Below are positions 44,263 to 53,862 of a stretch of DNA of 64,000 nt, piece by piece. How positions within the stretch are numbered: the stretch's first letter is position 1; each line of letters starts with the position of its first letter. Below the pieces are notes generated by a model, which worked only from the letters and a program-made list of their open reading frames with translations, was not told the DNA's origin and made no database searches. This DNA comes from Phenylobacterium sp. (GTDB taxonomy: Bacteria > Pseudomonadota > Alphaproteobacteria > Caulobacterales > Caulobacteraceae). Where the stretch lies: positions 1 through 64,000 of the forward strand of contig NZ_JANXWD010000064.1 of the NCBI RefSeq assembly GCF_025351295.1, given 5' to 3'. Position numbers and translations under genes: made by a program.

Positions 44263-44604
44263 TCAGCAGCCCCGGTAGGTGGAATAGCCATAGGGGCTGA
44301 CCAGCAGCGGCACGTGATAGTGGCTGGCGGAGTCGGAAACGCCGAAGTCGATCGCCACCACGTCCAGGAACGCCGGCTCCGGCAGGGCGACGCCCATGTC
44401 GCGGAAGTACTCGCCGACGTCGAATTCCAGCCGGTAACGGCCCACCGCCAGGGCCTCACCGGTCAGCAACGGCTGGTCGCAGCGGCCGTCCATGTTGGTG
44501 ATCGCAGAGGCCACCGGCTCGCCGCCGCGCGTCAGGCGCAGGCTCACCCCGGCGGCCGGGCGGCCGTGCATGGTGTCGAGGACGTGGGTGGTCAGGCCGC
44601 TCAT
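44263..44604 (-). CDS. uraH: 5-hydroxyisourate hydrolase
   Basis: A 113-residue transthyretin-related enzyme that hydrolyses 5-hydroxyisourate to OHCU. The N-terminal [17 protein letters not shown] holds the first catalytic His, [17 protein letters not shown] closes the chain with the usual C-terminal YRG tetrapeptide type. The ATG at 44604 follows GGAAG. It is the first gene of the minus-strand purine operon and is divergent from puuE, sharing a 109-nt promoter region with a palindrome. Confidence 0.95.
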   Translation of the reverse strand: MSGLTTHVLDTMHGRPAAGVSLRLTRGGEPVASAITNMDGRCDQPLLTGEALAVGRYRLEFDVGEYFRDMGVALPEPAFLDVVAIDFGVSDSASHYHVPLLVSPYGYSTYRGC

Positions 44605-44643
44605 CTGGCTTCCGCTTCGCAGCCGCCCAGAATCGACCCTGAG

Positions 44644-44659
44644 GGTCGCAATTGCAACC
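44644..44659. promoter_or_regulatory. candidate operator in the uraH/puuE divergent promoter
   Basis: GGTCGCAATTGCAACC is a 16-nt palindrome with one mismatched pair. A further half-site TTGCGAC lies at 44671-44677. It sits between the two divergent halves of the ureide operon, where a single repressor or activator could control both. No regulator gene for it is visible nearby. Confidence 0.55.
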
Positions 44660-44713
44660 GTGGCCCAGGATTGCGACGGTGCGGCCCAATAGAAGCCTGC
44701 TAAGCGGTCAGAC

Positions 44714-45622
44714 ATGCCCGACGCCTACCCCCGCGACCTCATCGGCTACGGAAAGGATCCGCCCCACGCCCAATGGCCGGGCGGCGCGAGGATCGCGATC
44801 CAGCTGGTGCTGAACTACGAGGAGGGGGCGGAGACCTCGGTCCTGCACGGTGACCCGGCCTCCGAGACCTTCCTCTCCGACATGATCAATCCGGCCCCCG
44901 TCGTCGGCGCGCGGCACATGAGCATGGAGCAGATCTACGAATATGGATCCCGCGCCGGGGTCTGGCGCCTGCTGCGCCTGTTCGAGCGCTACGGCGTGCC
45001 GGTCACGGTGTTCGGCGTGGCCATGGCGATGGAACGCAACCCCGCGGTCGTGGAGGCCATGCTGGCGGCCGGCCACGAGATCGCCTCCCACGGCTGGCGC
45101 TGGATTAACTACCGGGACATGCCGGAGCGGACCGAGCGCGAGCACATGAACCGCGCCATCGACGTCCACAAGCGGCTGACCGGGGAGCGGCCGCTGGGCT
45201 GGTACACCGGCCGCACTAGCCCCAACACCCGCCGCATCGTCGCCGACGAGGGCGGGTTCCTCTACGACGCCGACGACTATTCCGACGATCTGCCGTTCTG
45301 GACGACGGTGAATCGTCGGCCCCACCTGATCGTGCCCTACACTCTGGAGGCCAACGACATGCGCTTCTCCGGGACCGGGCTGAACACCGGCGAGCAGTTC
45401 TTCTCCTACCTTAAGGACGCCTTCGACGTGCTCTACGCCGAGGGCGCGGACCGGCCGAAGATGCTGAGCGTCGGCCTGCATTGCCGCATCGTCGGGCGGC
45501 CGGGCAAGATGGCTGGGCTGGAGCGCTTCATCCGCTATGCGCTGGACTACCCTGACGTCTGGTTCGCCCGTCGGGTGGAGATCGCGCGGCACTGGCGGGA
45601 GGTGCATCCCCATGCCGGCTGA
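44714..45622 (+). CDS. puuE: allantoinase PuuE (polysaccharide-deacetylase fold)
   Basis: A 302-residue PuuE-type allantoinase, unrelated in fold to amidohydrolase allantoinases. Diagnostic runs: [47 protein letters not shown] (metal His region) and [17 protein letters not shown]. It converts allantoin to allantoate. It begins the plus-strand arm of the ureide cluster, and its 3' end overlaps the next gene by 11 nt. Confidence 0.95.
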   Translation: MPDAYPRDLIGYGKDPPHAQWPGGARIAIQLVLNYEEGAETSVLHGDPASETFLSDMINPAPVVGARHMSMEQIYEYGSRAGVWRLLRLFERYGVPVTVFGVAMAMERNPAVVEAMLAAGHEIASHGWRWINYRDMPERTEREHMNRAIDVHKRLTGERPLGWYTGRTSPNTRRIVADEGGFLYDADDYSDDLPFWTTVNRRPHLIVPYTLEANDMRFSGTGLNTGEQFFSYLKDAFDVLYAEGADRPKMLSVGLHCRIVGRPGKMAGLERFIRYALDYPDVWFARRVEIARHWREVHPHAG

Positions 45623-46424
45623 GTCGATAGCGTTCCGGACGTCCTATGTTTCGTTCGCGACCCATGCCGAGCCGCCGCTGACCGTGGCCGGGCGGCTGCA
45701 GGTTCCGCTGACTGAGCCAGGCGCGCCGCCGTCGCGGGTCCCGGCGGTGCTGATCTGCCACGGCTCGGACGGGGTCGATGGGCGCGGCGCGCTCCACGCC
45801 GCGGCGCTGAACCGGGCCGGGATCGCCACCCTCGAGGTCGACATGTGGGCGGCGCGCGGCACGGTGCGCGGGGCGACCGGGCGGCCATCGTCGGTGCCGA
45901 AGACCCTGCCGGACGCCTTCGCGGCCCTGGCCTTCCTGGCGCGCCAGCCGGAGGTCGATGCGGCGCGGGTCGCCATCCTGGGCTTCTCCTGGGGCGGGGT
46001 GGTCAGCCTGCTCAGCGCCACCCGCGCCAACGCCGACGCCCTGGCCGAGCCCGGGACCGCCTTCGCCGCCCACGCCGCCTTCTACCCCGCGCTCTGGAGC
46101 TACAACCGCGCCCCGGGCCACGACCTCCGCGACCTGACCGGCGCGCCGGTGCTGATCCAGGCCGGCGCGGCCGACGCCTATGACGACCCGCAGGCGTGCG
46201 AAGCCTTCCTGGCCTCGCTGGCGCCCGCCGACCGCGCCCACGTCACCCTGGTGGTCCACGACGGCGCCACCCACGCCTTCGACCGCGACCTGCCGTCCAA
46301 GGTCATCCACGATCCCTACGCCCACAAGGGCAAGGGCGGCCCCGTGCTGTTCGAGTTCAACCCCAAGGCCACCGCCGACGCCCAGGCGCGGCTGGTGGAT
46401 TTCCTTGCGAAGGCCTTTGCATGA
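45612..46424 (+). CDS. dienelactone-hydrolase-family protein of unknown role in the ureide operon
   Basis: A 270-residue alpha/beta hydrolase. VLICHGSDGVDGR (oxyanion side), GFSWGGVVSLLSA with Ser nucleophile (about residue 122), QAGAADAYDDP (Asp) and VVHDGATHAFDRDL (His) give a full Ser-His-Asp triad. It overlaps puuE by 11 nt and uraD by ATGA, so it is firmly in the operon. No step of the standard ureide pathway needs it: uraH, uraD, puuE, alc and allA are all present. It may handle an off-path ureide, ester or amide; this is inference. Confidence 0.8.
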   Translation: MPAESIAFRTSYVSFATHAEPPLTVAGRLQVPLTEPGAPPSRVPAVLICHGSDGVDGRGALHAAALNRAGIATLEVDMWAARGTVRGATGRPSSVPKTLPDAFAALAFLARQPEVDAARVAILGFSWGGVVSLLSATRANADALAEPGTAFAAHAAFYPALWSYNRAPGHDLRDLTGAPVLIQAGAADAYDDPQACEAFLASLAPADRAHVTLVVHDGATHAFDRDLPSKVIHDPYAHKGKGGPVLFEFNPKATADAQARLVDFLAKAFA

Positions 46425-46900
46425 GCGCGCCCAGCAGCCTGTCGCGCGCCGGGTTCCTGGCCCGCTATGGCTCGGTCTATGAGGCCTCGCCCTGGGTGGC
46501 GGAGGGGGTCTGGCCCGATCCGCCGGACGACCGGGCCGCTCTGGCCACCGCCATGGCCGCGGTGGTCGACGCCGCGCCGCGCGACCTGCAGCTGACCCTG
46601 ATCCGCGCCCACCCCGAGCTGGCCAGCCGTGCGCGCATGGCCGAGGCCTCGGTGAAAGAGCAGGCCGGCGTCGGCCTCGACCAGTGCAGCCCCGCCGAGT
46701 TCGAGGCCTTCCAGCGCTTCAACGCCGCCTACAACGCCCGCTTCGGCTTCCCGTTCATCTTCGCGGTGAAGGGCGCCACGCGCGCCGACATCCTGGCGGC
46801 CTTCGAGGCGCGCCTGGGCAACGCCCCCGACACCGAGTTCGCGACCGCCATCGCCCAGATCCACCGCATCGCCGGCTTCCGTCTGGCCGACCTGCCTTAG
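46421..46900 (+). CDS. uraD: OHCU decarboxylase
   Basis: A 159-residue 2-oxo-4-hydroxy-4-carboxy-5-ureidoimidazoline decarboxylase, giving S-allantoin. Seen: SPWVAEGVWPDPPDD, LIRAHPELASRARMAE (catalytic His in HPEL), SVKEQAGVGLDQCS, FQRFNAAYNARFGFPFIFAV. The ATG overlaps the hydrolase stop by ATGA. It follows PuuE in order of genes though it acts one step before it. Confidence 0.95.
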   Translation: MSAPSSLSRAGFLARYGSVYEASPWVAEGVWPDPPDDRAALATAMAAVVDAAPRDLQLTLIRAHPELASRARMAEASVKEQAGVGLDQCSPAEFEAFQRFNAAYNARFGFPFIFAVKGATRADILAAFEARLGNAPDTEFATAIAQIHRIAGFRLADLP

Positions 46901-46913
46901 AGGACGCCTCCCC

Positions 46914-47909
46914 GTGGACGCTCAACTGTTCGACGACCTGCGCCGCCAGTACGTGGACCTCGCCCAGCCGCGCCTGGGCTCGGAGGTGGTCTTCGCCACC
47001 GACGAGTTCTTCGCCGACAAGGCCCGGCTGATCGACCCCGCGCCGCCGGTGTTCATTCCCGGCAAGTACGACGACAACGGCAAGTGGATGGACGGCTGGG
47101 AAAGCCGCCGCAAACGTGTCCCCGGCCACGACTGGTGCGTGATCCGGCTGGGCGTCGCGGGCGTGGTGGCCGGCTTCGAGATCGACACCGCCCACTTCAC
47201 CGGCAACTATCCGCCCGGCGCCGAGATCGAGGTCTGCCGCTCGGACGAGGCCAACCCGGAGACCGGCTGGAGCAAGATCACCCCGCGGCTGGACCTGAAG
47301 GGCGACGACCGGATCTATGTGCCCGTCGAGCACGCGACGCCGATAACCCATGTCCGCTTGCACATCCATCCTGACGGGGGCGTGGCGCGGTTGCGGGTCT
47401 GGGGCCGGGTGGACGCCGACTGGAGCAAGGTCGGGGCCGACGAGACCATCGATCTGCTGGCCATGGCCTGGGGCGGGCGCGGGATCATCGCCAATGACGA
47501 ACACTATGGCGCGGTGAGCAACCTGACGGCGCCGGGCCGGGGCGTGAACATGGGCGACGGCTGGGAGACGCGCCGCCGCCGCGAGCCGGGCCACGACTGG
47601 TCGGTGCTGGCGCTGGGGGCCTTCGGCAAGGTCTCTGAGATCGTCGTCGACACCGCCCACTTCAAGGGCAACTACCCCGACCGCTGCTCGATCCAGGCCT
47701 CGGCCCGCGCCCACGGAACCCCCGCCGAGATCGGCGCCCAGGCCGAGACCTGGCCGGTGCTGCTGCCCGAGGTGAAGCTGAGCGCCGACACGGTCCACAC
47801 CTTCAGGGACGAGCTGGCGGCCATGGGCCCGGTGCGGTTCGTGCGGCTCAACATCTATCCGGACGGCGGGGTGAGCCGCCTGCGGGTGATGGGGACGCTG
47901 GTACGGTAG
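46914..47909 (+). CDS. alc: allantoicase
   Basis: A 331-residue allantoicase that splits allantoate into ureidoglycolate and urea. Two repeats of the jelly-roll domain are visible, each with MGDGWETRRRREPGHDWSV/MDGWESRRKRVPGHDWCV and AHFKGNYPDR/AHFTGNYPPG. The GTG start at 46914 is 14 nt after uraD. It ends the plus-strand ureide operon; a VapBC-like pair lies downstream in the opposite direction. Confidence 0.95.
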   Translation: MDAQLFDDLRRQYVDLAQPRLGSEVVFATDEFFADKARLIDPAPPVFIPGKYDDNGKWMDGWESRRKRVPGHDWCVIRLGVAGVVAGFEIDTAHFTGNYPPGAEIEVCRSDEANPETGWSKITPRLDLKGDDRIYVPVEHATPITHVRLHIHPDGGVARLRVWGRVDADWSKVGADETIDLLAMAWGGRGIIANDEHYGAVSNLTAPGRGVNMGDGWETRRRREPGHDWSVLALGAFGKVSEIVVDTAHFKGNYPDRCSIQASARAHGTPAEIGAQAETWPVLLPEVKLSADTVHTFRDELAAMGPVRFVRLNIYPDGGVSRLRVMGTLVR

Positions 47910-47915
47910 GAAATG

Positions 47916-48368
47916 TCAGGACGGCTTCCTGCTGGCAAGACCGTAGTTGAGGAGGCGAACCCGCACGCCAAGTTCCTCGGCGGCCGCGGCTAGGCGCCGG
48001 TCCATGGTGACAAGCAGGTGGTCGCCGCGGCGACAGATGGCGGCGTGCAGAGCGTCCGGCGTCCGCAGCATCAGCTCGAACCGCCTGACGAAGATATTGG
48101 CGAGCCGCACGTCGGAGGCTTGCAGATCGACATCCTCGGTCGCCACGGCGCGCCAGGCGTCGAAGTCGGACAGCCGCGCCATGGCGTCGTCACGCTCCAG
48201 CACCCCCGTCCGCACCAGGCGCGACAATGCCGACGCCACCTCTGCGGCCGCGAACTCGCCGATCATCAGCGCCTCGCCGGCCGAGCCGATGAAATTGTCG
48301 ATCGCGCGGCTGCCTGGTTCCTCGACCAAGGTCGGCAGGATGGCGCTGGCGTCGAGATAGGCGCTCAC
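47916..48368 (-). CDS. PIN-domain toxin (VapC-like)
   Basis: A 150-residue PIN-domain ribonuclease. The acidic residues typical of the family can be placed in YLDASAILPTLVEEPG (Asp6), AAAEVASALSRLV, TPDALHAAICRRG and LLVTMDRRLAAAA. It overlaps the antitoxin gene by ATGA, with the antitoxin first, as usual. It ends 7 nt from the alc stop, convergent. Confidence 0.87.
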   Translation of the reverse strand: MSAYLDASAILPTLVEEPGSRAIDNFIGSAGEALMIGEFAAAEVASALSRLVRTGVLERDDAMARLSDFDAWRAVATEDVDLQASDVRLANIFVRRFELMLRTPDALHAAICRRGDHLLVTMDRRLAAAAEELGVRVRLLNYGLASRKPS

Positions 48369-48616
48369 CCCGTTGGGTCGTCATAGAGCTGGTTCAGGAG
48401 TTCGACCGAGGTGAGGCCGACACCTTTGCGGGCCAGGCGACGCGCGCGAAGCCAGTCGTAGGACGCCGGCGCGGCGGTGCGAGCGACCGGCGCCAAAGGC
48501 CTGAGTTCCGCGACGGGCTTGCCGTGGCGGGTGATGACGACCTCTTCTCCTTCCAGCGCCTTGTCGATCAGACGCGGAAGACCGGTCTTGGCGTCCGCGA
48601 CGCTGTAGGTGGTCAT
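48365..48616 (-). CDS. Phd/YefM-like antitoxin
   Basis: An 83-residue protein with the Phd/YefM N-terminal DNA-binding half (TTYSVADAKTGLPRLIDKAL, EEVVITRHGKPVAELRPL) and a variable C-terminus that should bind the PIN toxin. The ATG at 48616 was chosen because it starts the conserved motif. It probably represses its own promoter. Confidence 0.85.
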   Translation of the reverse strand: MTTYSVADAKTGLPRLIDKALEGEEVVITRHGKPVAELRPLAPVARTAAPASYDWLRARRLARKGVGLTSVELLNQLYDDPTG

Positions 48617-48804
48617 CGGCTCACTCCTGAATACGACCATATTCATGGTCATTTTCTGACGCGAAGTCTAGCGTCTCGGCTGTGTGCCTTAAGGCGCCAT
48701 CGCCGTACTCGTGTTGCCCTTTCTGCCCGCGAAACCCCGCCTATTGGGTACGCAGGGAGACTGACATCCGCTTTGCGCTTGTACTCACCGCCGCCGTGGG
48801 ACTA

Positions 48805-48818
48805 AATTGAATTCAATT
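48805..48818. promoter_or_regulatory. candidate TetR operator
   Basis: AATTGAATTCAATT is a perfect 14-nt palindrome ending 5 nt before the tetR start codon. It is strongly A/T-rich against a G/C-rich background. It probably is the autoregulatory site for the TetR protein encoded next. Confidence 0.6.
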
Positions 48819-48823
48819 CAAGA

Positions 48824-49558
48824 ATGAGCCTGGTCATGAGGACCATGAAGATCGGCGCACCGGAGCGGTTGGTCCGGGCCGCCCAGGAGGAGCTGATCCA
48901 TAGCCATGGCCTGCTGGAGATGCAGGCGGTCGCGAAGCGGGCGAAGGTCTCGGTCGGGCTGGCCTACCACCACTTCGGATCGAAGGCGGGGTTGATCGCC
49001 GCCGTTGTGGAAGGCTTCTACAATCGGCTGGAGGACGTCGCGTTCAGCCCTTCGAAGCTGGTCGCGTCGGACTGGGCGGGTCGCGAGAAAGAGCGGATCG
49101 CCGCCTATATCTCATTCCACTACGACCATCCGTTTGCGCCGCTGGTCGTGGGCCCGTTGAGCCGCGCGCCCGAAGTGCTCGACGTCGAGCAAGCCTTCAC
49201 CCGCCGGCAGTTGACGGCGGGCGCATACAATCTACGAGCGGGTCAGCGTGATGGCGTCATTCCCTCGTACCTCGATCCGCGTCTCACGATCGCTCTGATG
49301 ATCGGCGGTATCCGCCAGGCGCTGATCGGCGCGTTGACCAGCAGCCATCGGCCTGACCGCGCCGAGTTGACCGACAAGATATGGATCTTTGTCGCGGGCG
49401 CATTGCGCCTGCCGGCAAGCCTGGCGAGAGCCGAATCGCCGGCGACCGGGTCGCCTCACGACAAGACTCCGGAGCTCAAGTCAGAAGGGAACACGACGCC
49501 GTGGCCGATCCACACGAGTTTCACATATCGAAGTCGAGCTACACGAAAGACGACCTGA
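48824..49558 (+). CDS. TetR-family transcriptional regulator
   Basis: A 244-residue protein with an N-terminal Tet[47 protein letters not shown]. The C-terminal ligand domain is helical. The frame runs about 58 nt into fabA, so the last 20 residues may be poorly conserved. A second ATG sits four codons in. Pairing with fabA suggests control of unsaturated fatty-acid synthesis, as for FabR/DesT-like regulators. That function is inferred. Confidence 0.82.
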   Translation: MSLVMRTMKIGAPERLVRAAQEELIHSHGLLEMQAVAKRAKVSVGLAYHHFGSKAGLIAAVVEGFYNRLEDVAFSPSKLVASDWAGREKERIAAYISFHYDHPFAPLVVGPLSRAPEVLDVEQAFTRRQLTAGAYNLRAGQRDGVIPSYLDPRLTIALMIGGIRQALIGALTSSHRPDRAELTDKIWIFVAGALRLPASLARAESPATGSPHDKTPELKSEGNTTPWPIHTSFTYRSRATRKTT

Positions 49559-50028
49559 TCCTCTCCGGCCGGGGCGGATATTTCGGTCCTGGCAATGCGC
49601 AACTGCCGGCGCCGCCCATGCTGATGATGGACCGGATCACGGAACTCAGTCTGGGCGGCGGTGAATTCGGCAAGGGTCACGTCGTGGCCGAGTTGGATAT
49701 CACGCCTGACCTCTGGTTCTTCGACTGTCACTTTCCGGGCGATCCGGTCATGCCGGGCTGCCTTGGGTTGGACGCCATGTGGCAGGTGCTGGGCTATTGG
49801 CTGGGCTGGTCGGGTTCGCCGGGCAAGGGACGCGCCCTCGGTGGCGAAGTCAGGTTTCGCGGTGACGTCACGCCAGAGACCCGGCTGGTGCGCTATGAGG
49901 TGAGCATGCGGCAGGTGCGGCGCGGCCAGCTTGCCCTGGGCGTCGCGAACGGTCGGCTGTTTGCGGACGGCGTCTGCGCCTATGTCGCGACCGATCTGCG
50001 AGTCGGAATGATCAGGCCCACGCCCTGA
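49501..50028 (+). CDS. FabA-like 3-hydroxyacyl-ACP dehydratase/isomerase
   Basis: A 175-residue hot-dog-fold dehydratase. It has [40 protein letters not shown] with the catalytic His and Asp, and [11 protein letters not shown]. It would make trans-2- and cis-3-decenoyl-ACP. The GTG start has AGAAGG upstream. No fabB is next to it, unlike the usual fabA-fabB pair, so it may be an extra copy. Its 3' end overlaps ureG by 17 nt on the opposite strand. Confidence 0.87.
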   Translation: MADPHEFHISKSSYTKDDLILSGRGGYFGPGNAQLPAPPMLMMDRITELSLGGGEFGKGHVVAELDITPDLWFFDCHFPGDPVMPGCLGLDAMWQVLGYWLGWSGSPGKGRALGGEVRFRGDVTPETRLVRYEVSMRQVRRGQLALGVANGRLFADGVCAYVATDLRVGMIRPTP

Positions 50029-50689
50029 TGCCCGCGCCGCCATTTTCCACATTTCCGGACGGCGGGGTCAGCCGGCCGCGCGGCAAGCCGCCGGCTCGGG
50101 CGATGAACGCCACGATCTCATCGACCCCTTCCAGCCGCGTCAGGTCAGAGAACACATAGGGCCGTTCGCCGCGCGCCCGCTCGGTGTCGGCGGCCATCAC
50201 CGAAAGGTCCGCCCCGACATGCGGCGCGAGGTCGGTCTTGTTGATGATCAGCAGGTCGGAGCGGGTGATGGCCGGGCCGCCCTTGCGGGGGATCTTCTCC
50301 CCCTGGCAGACGCTGACGACATAGAGAGTGAGGTCGGCCAGGTCCGGGCTGAAGGTGGCCGCCAGGTTGTCGCCGCCGCTTTCGATGAAGATCACGTCCA
50401 GGTTCGGGTGCCGGCGATTCAGGTCGGCGATGGCGGCCAGGTTCAGGCTGGCGTCCTCGCGGATGGCGGTGTGCGGGCAGCCGCCGGTCTCGACGCCCAG
50501 GATGCGGTCGGCGGGCAGGGCCTGTAGCCGGTTGAGGATCAGGGCGTCCTCCTGGGTGTAGATGTCGTTGGTGACGACGGCGATCGACCAGCGGTCGCGC
50601 ATGGCCTTGCACAGCTTCTCCACCAGGGTGGTCTTGCCGGAGCCGACGGGGCCGCCGACACCGATGCGCAAGGGTCCATGCGAGCTCAT
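50012..50689 (-). CDS. ureG: urease accessory GTPase UreG
   Basis: A 225-residue nickel-delivery GTPase. P-loop [10 protein letters not shown] near the N-terminus, [28 protein letters not shown] (with the Cys-Pro-His nickel site) and [14 protein letters not shown] are intact. It drives nickel insertion with UreE, UreF and UreD. The C-terminal tail crosses into the end of the convergent fabA gene. It ends the urease operon. Confidence 0.96.
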   Translation of the reverse strand: MSSHGPLRIGVGGPVGSGKTTLVEKLCKAMRDRWSIAVVTNDIYTQEDALILNRLQALPADRILGVETGGCPHTAIREDASLNLAAIADLNRRHPNLDVIFIESGGDNLAATFSPDLADLTLYVVSVCQGEKIPRKGGPAITRSDLLIINKTDLAPHVGADLSVMAADTERARGERPYVFSDLTRLEGVDEIVAFIARAGGLPRGRLTPPSGNVENGGAGIRAWA

Positions 50690-51342
50690 GAGATGAACAG
50701 CCTTCCGTCCAGGGTCTCGTGCCGCATGGCGGCGATATCGGAGAGCAGCGCGGCCGAGCCCAGGTCCTCCAGGGTCGACGCCGCCGCGCGGGCGGCGGTG
50801 CGCAGGATCACCGTCTCCAAGCCGGCGATCACCGCCACGGCGTCGGACTGGCCCAGCGGGATGGCGCGGACCGCGACGCTGGTCAGGTTGGCCGCGAAGG
50901 CGTGCAGCCACGCGGTCAGCGCCGGCTCGAGCGGAATGCCCGCCGCCCCGGCCGCCGCGCCCACGGCGACCGGATAGGCCGCGCGGATGATCGGCGGTGG
51001 CTGCCAGGCGGCGACGGCGGTCAGGAAGGCCTCGCCCTGGGCCAGGGTCTCGCGGCGGCGCTCCAGGGACGGGGCCAGGGCCTCGGCCAGCTCCGCGATC
51101 TCGTCGAGGGCGACGTGGTCCTCGCCGGTCACCGCCGTCCAGGCGGCGCGCGCCAGCACGGCGTCGGTCCAGCCGGAACCGTGCTCCAGCACGCCCATGA
51201 TCCAGCCGGAGAGGCTCCTGGCGTCGGTGACCGCGCCCTCGCGGATGGCGGTCTCCAGCCCGTGCGAATAGCCGAACGCCCCGACCGGAAAGGCCGGCGA
51301 GAGCCAGGTCAGGAGGCGGAGCAGGCGGGCCTCAGTGGGCAT
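50686..51342 (-). CDS. ureF: urease accessory protein UreF
   Basis: A 218-residue all-helical chaperone that joins UreG to the UreD-apourease complex. [21 protein letters not shown] near the start, [21 protein letters not shown] and the C-terminal [13 protein letters not shown] are the usual conserved parts. It overlaps both ureE and ureG. Confidence 0.95.
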   Translation of the reverse strand: MPTEARLLRLLTWLSPAFPVGAFGYSHGLETAIREGAVTDARSLSGWIMGVLEHGSGWTDAVLARAAWTAVTGEDHVALDEIAELAEALAPSLERRRETLAQGEAFLTAVAAWQPPPIIRAAYPVAVGAAAGAAGIPLEPALTAWLHAFAANLTSVAVRAIPLGQSDAVAVIAGLETVILRTAARAAASTLEDLGSAALLSDIAAMRHETLDGRLFIS

Positions 51343-51787
51343 GGTCGTGCGCCCCGTGGTCCTGATAGGCGCCGCCTTCGGGATCGAACGGCGCTTCCAC
51401 CTCGCTGACGTGGGCGCCCTGGTGCTCCAGCATGTGGGCGATGACGTGGTCGCGGCGGATCAGGATGCGGTCGGCGAACACCTGCGCCGCCAGGTGCCGG
51501 TTGCCGATGTGCCAGGCCAGGCGCAGGAGGTCGGCCGGGCTGTGCGCGCGGACCTCCAGCAGCGGCTCCAGCCTGGCTGTCACCCGCACGATGCCCCCGC
51601 TCGGCAGCACCAGCCCGTCGCCATCCTTGAGGTGCGTCGCCTGGGCCAGGTCCAGCAAATATTCGGCCCCTGACGCCCCGGTCAGCACGATCCGCCGACG
51701 ATGGCGGCCGTCATAGTCCAGGGTGACGCTGTCGGCCGGGACGTCGTTCCACGCCCCCGCGGGCAGAATGTCGGTGATGGTGGTCAC
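51332..51787 (-). CDS. ureE: urease accessory protein UreE
   Basis: A 151-residue nickel chaperone. The N-terminal peptide-binding half and C-terminal metal-binding half (HIGNRHLAAQVFADRILIR, DHVIAHMLEHQGAHV) are both present, and a short His-rich tail (DHGAHDHAH) should bind extra nickel. The GTG at 51787 is preferred to a GTG at 51802. It follows ureC by about 50 nt. Confidence 0.93.
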   Translation of the reverse strand: MTTITDILPAGAWNDVPADSVTLDYDGRHRRRIVLTGASGAEYLLDLAQATHLKDGDGLVLPSGGIVRVTARLEPLLEVRAHSPADLLRLAWHIGNRHLAAQVFADRILIRRDHVIAHMLEHQGAHVSEVEAPFDPEGGAYQDHGAHDHAH

Positions 51788-51836
51788 GACGCGCCGCCCC
51801 ACCGATCGTCAGGTTTTTGGAGTGGGTGAGTGCGCA

Positions 51837-53543
51837 TCAAAACAGAAAATACCTCTGCGCCATCGGCAGCACATCGGCGGGTTCGCACGTCAGGATCTCG
51901 CCGTCGGCGCGGACTTCGTAGGTCTCCGGGTCGACCTCGATCACCGGCGTCGCCGAGTTGTGGATCATCGAGGCCTTGGTGAGGCCGCCGCGGGTGTTGC
52001 TCACCGCCACCATCTCCTTCTGCAGGCCCAGCGCCGCCGGTAGCCCGCGCTCGATGGCGAGGCCCGAGGTGAACACGACAGACGACCGGGTCAGCGCCCG
52101 GCCATAGGCCCCGAACATCGGCCGGTAGTGTACCGGCTGCGGCGTCGGGATCGAGGCGTTGGGATCGCCCATGGGCGCCGCCGCGATGCTGCCGCCCAGG
52201 ATCACCAGGTCCGGCTTCACCCCGAAGAAGGCCGGGCTCCACAGCACCAGGTCGGCGCGCTTGCCGGGCTCCACCGAGCCGATGTGGGCGCTCATGCCGT
52301 GGGCGATGGCCGGGTTGATGGTGTATTTGGCGATGTAGCGCTTGACCCGGTTGTTGTCGGCGGCGCCGTCGCCGGGCAGCGAGCCGCGCTGCTTCTTCAT
52401 CTTGTCGGCGGTCTGCCAGGTGCGGATCGCCACCTCGCCGACCCGGCCCATGGCCTGGCTGTCGGACGAGATGATCGAAAGCGCCCCCAGGTCGTGCAGG
52501 ATGTCCTCGGCGGCGATGGTCTCCTTGCGGATCCGGCTCTCGGCGAAGGCCACGTCCTCCGGGATTGACGGGTCCAGGTGGTGGCAGACCATCAGCATGT
52601 CGAGATGCTCGGCCAGGGTGTTCCTGGTGTAGGGCCGGGTCGGGTTGGTGGACGAGGGGATGACATTGGCCAGCCCCGCCACCTTGAGGATGTCCGGCGC
52701 GTGGCCGCCGCCGGCGCCCTCGGTGTGGAAGGCGTGGATGGTGCGGCCCTTGAAGGCGGCGATCGTGTCCTCGACGAAGCCGCTCTCGTTCAAGGTGTCG
52801 GTGTGGATCATGCACTGGACGTCGTGGTCGTCGCAGACGCTGAGCGCGCAGTCGATCGTGGCCGGCGTCGTGCCCCAGTCCTCGTGCAGCTTCAGCGCGC
52901 AGGCGCCCGCCGCGACCTGCTCCACCAGCGCCTCGGGCCGGGCGGCGTTGCCCTTGCCGGAGAAGCCCAGGTTCATCGGGAACGCCTCGGCCGCCTCGAT
53001 CATCCGCTGCAGGTGCCAGGCGCCGGGCGTGCAGGTGGTGGCGTTGGTGCCGGTGGCGGGGCCCGTGCCGCCGCCCAGCATGGTGGTCATGCCGGCCATC
53101 AGCGCCTCTTCGATCTGCTGCGGGCAGATGAAGTGGATGTGCGCGTCCATGCCGCCGGCGGTCAGGATCTTGCCCTCGCCGGCGATCACCTCGGTGCCGG
53201 GGCCGATGACGATGGTGACGCCGGGCTGGACGTCCGGATTGCCGGCCTTGCCGATGGCCAGGATGCGGCCGTCGCGCAGGCCCACGTCGGCCTTCACGAT
53301 CCCCCAGTGGTCGACGATCAGGGCGTTGGTGATGACGGTGTCGGCCGTGCCGGAGGCGCGGGTCGCCTGGGACTGGCCCATCCCGTCGCGGATCACCTTG
53401 CCGCCGCCGAACTTCACCTCCTCGCCATAGATCGTGAAGTCCTGCTCGACCTCGATGAACAGGTCGGTGTCGGCCAGCCGTACGCGGTCGCCGGTGGTCG
53501 GGCCGAACATGTCGGCATAGGCGGCGCGGCTGATGCGAGCCAT
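51837..53543 (-). CDS. ureC: urease alpha (catalytic) subunit
   Basis: A 568-residue urease catalytic subunit. Nickel ligands and the carbamylated Lys can be placed in [46 protein letters not shown] and the active-site flap MVCHHLD. It hydrolyses the urea made by Alc, AllA and probably the URC route into ammonia and carbamate. Confidence 0.97.
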   Translation of the reverse strand: MARISRAAYADMFGPTTGDRVRLADTDLFIEVEQDFTIYGEEVKFGGGKVIRDGMGQSQATRASGTADTVITNALIVDHWGIVKADVGLRDGRILAIGKAGNPDVQPGVTIVIGPGTEVIAGEGKILTAGGMDAHIHFICPQQIEEALMAGMTTMLGGGTGPATGTNATTCTPGAWHLQRMIEAAEAFPMNLGFSGKGNAARPEALVEQVAAGACALKLHEDWGTTPATIDCALSVCDDHDVQCMIHTDTLNESGFVEDTIAAFKGRTIHAFHTEGAGGGHAPDILKVAGLANVIPSSTNPTRPYTRNTLAEHLDMLMVCHHLDPSIPEDVAFAESRIRKETIAAEDILHDLGALSIISSDSQAMGRVGEVAIRTWQTADKMKKQRGSLPGDGAADNNRVKRYIAKYTINPAIAHGMSAHIGSVEPGKRADLVLWSPAFFGVKPDLVILGGSIAAAPMGDPNASIPTPQPVHYRPMFGAYGRALTRSSVVFTSGLAIERGLPAALGLQKEMVAVSNTRGGLTKASMIHNSATPVIEVDPETYEVRADGEILTCEPADVLPMAQRYFLF

Positions 53544-53556
53544 CAGGCGTGTTCCA

Positions 53557-53862
53557 TCAGAGGGGACCCATCACGTCTTGCCGGAAGCCATAGACGATGC
53601 GCGCGCCCAGCAGCGGCACGAGGGTCACCTCGCGCTCCTGGCCGGGCTCGAAGCGCACGGCGGTGCCGGCCGCGATGTCCAGCCGCTGGCCGCGCGCGGC
53701 TGCGCGGTCGAAGCGCAGCGCCGGGTTGGTCTCGAAGAAATGATAGTGGCTGCCCACCTGGATCGGCCGGTCGCCGGTGTTGGCCACGCGCAGGGTCGTG
53801 GTCGGCTGCCCGGCGTTCAGCTCGATGTCGCCCGGGGCGGTGATGACCTCGCCCGGGATCAT
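53557..53862 (-). CDS. ureB: urease beta subunit
   Basis: A 101-residue structural subunit: [38 protein letters not shown] and [19 protein letters not shown] are standard. It starts at an ATG that overlaps the end of the small membrane-protein gene by ATGA. Confidence 0.95.
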   Translation of the reverse strand: MIPGEVITAPGDIELNAGQPTTTLRVANTGDRPIQVGSHYHFFETNPALRFDRAAARGQRLDIAAGTAVRFEPGQEREVTLVPLLGARIVYGFRQDVMGPL

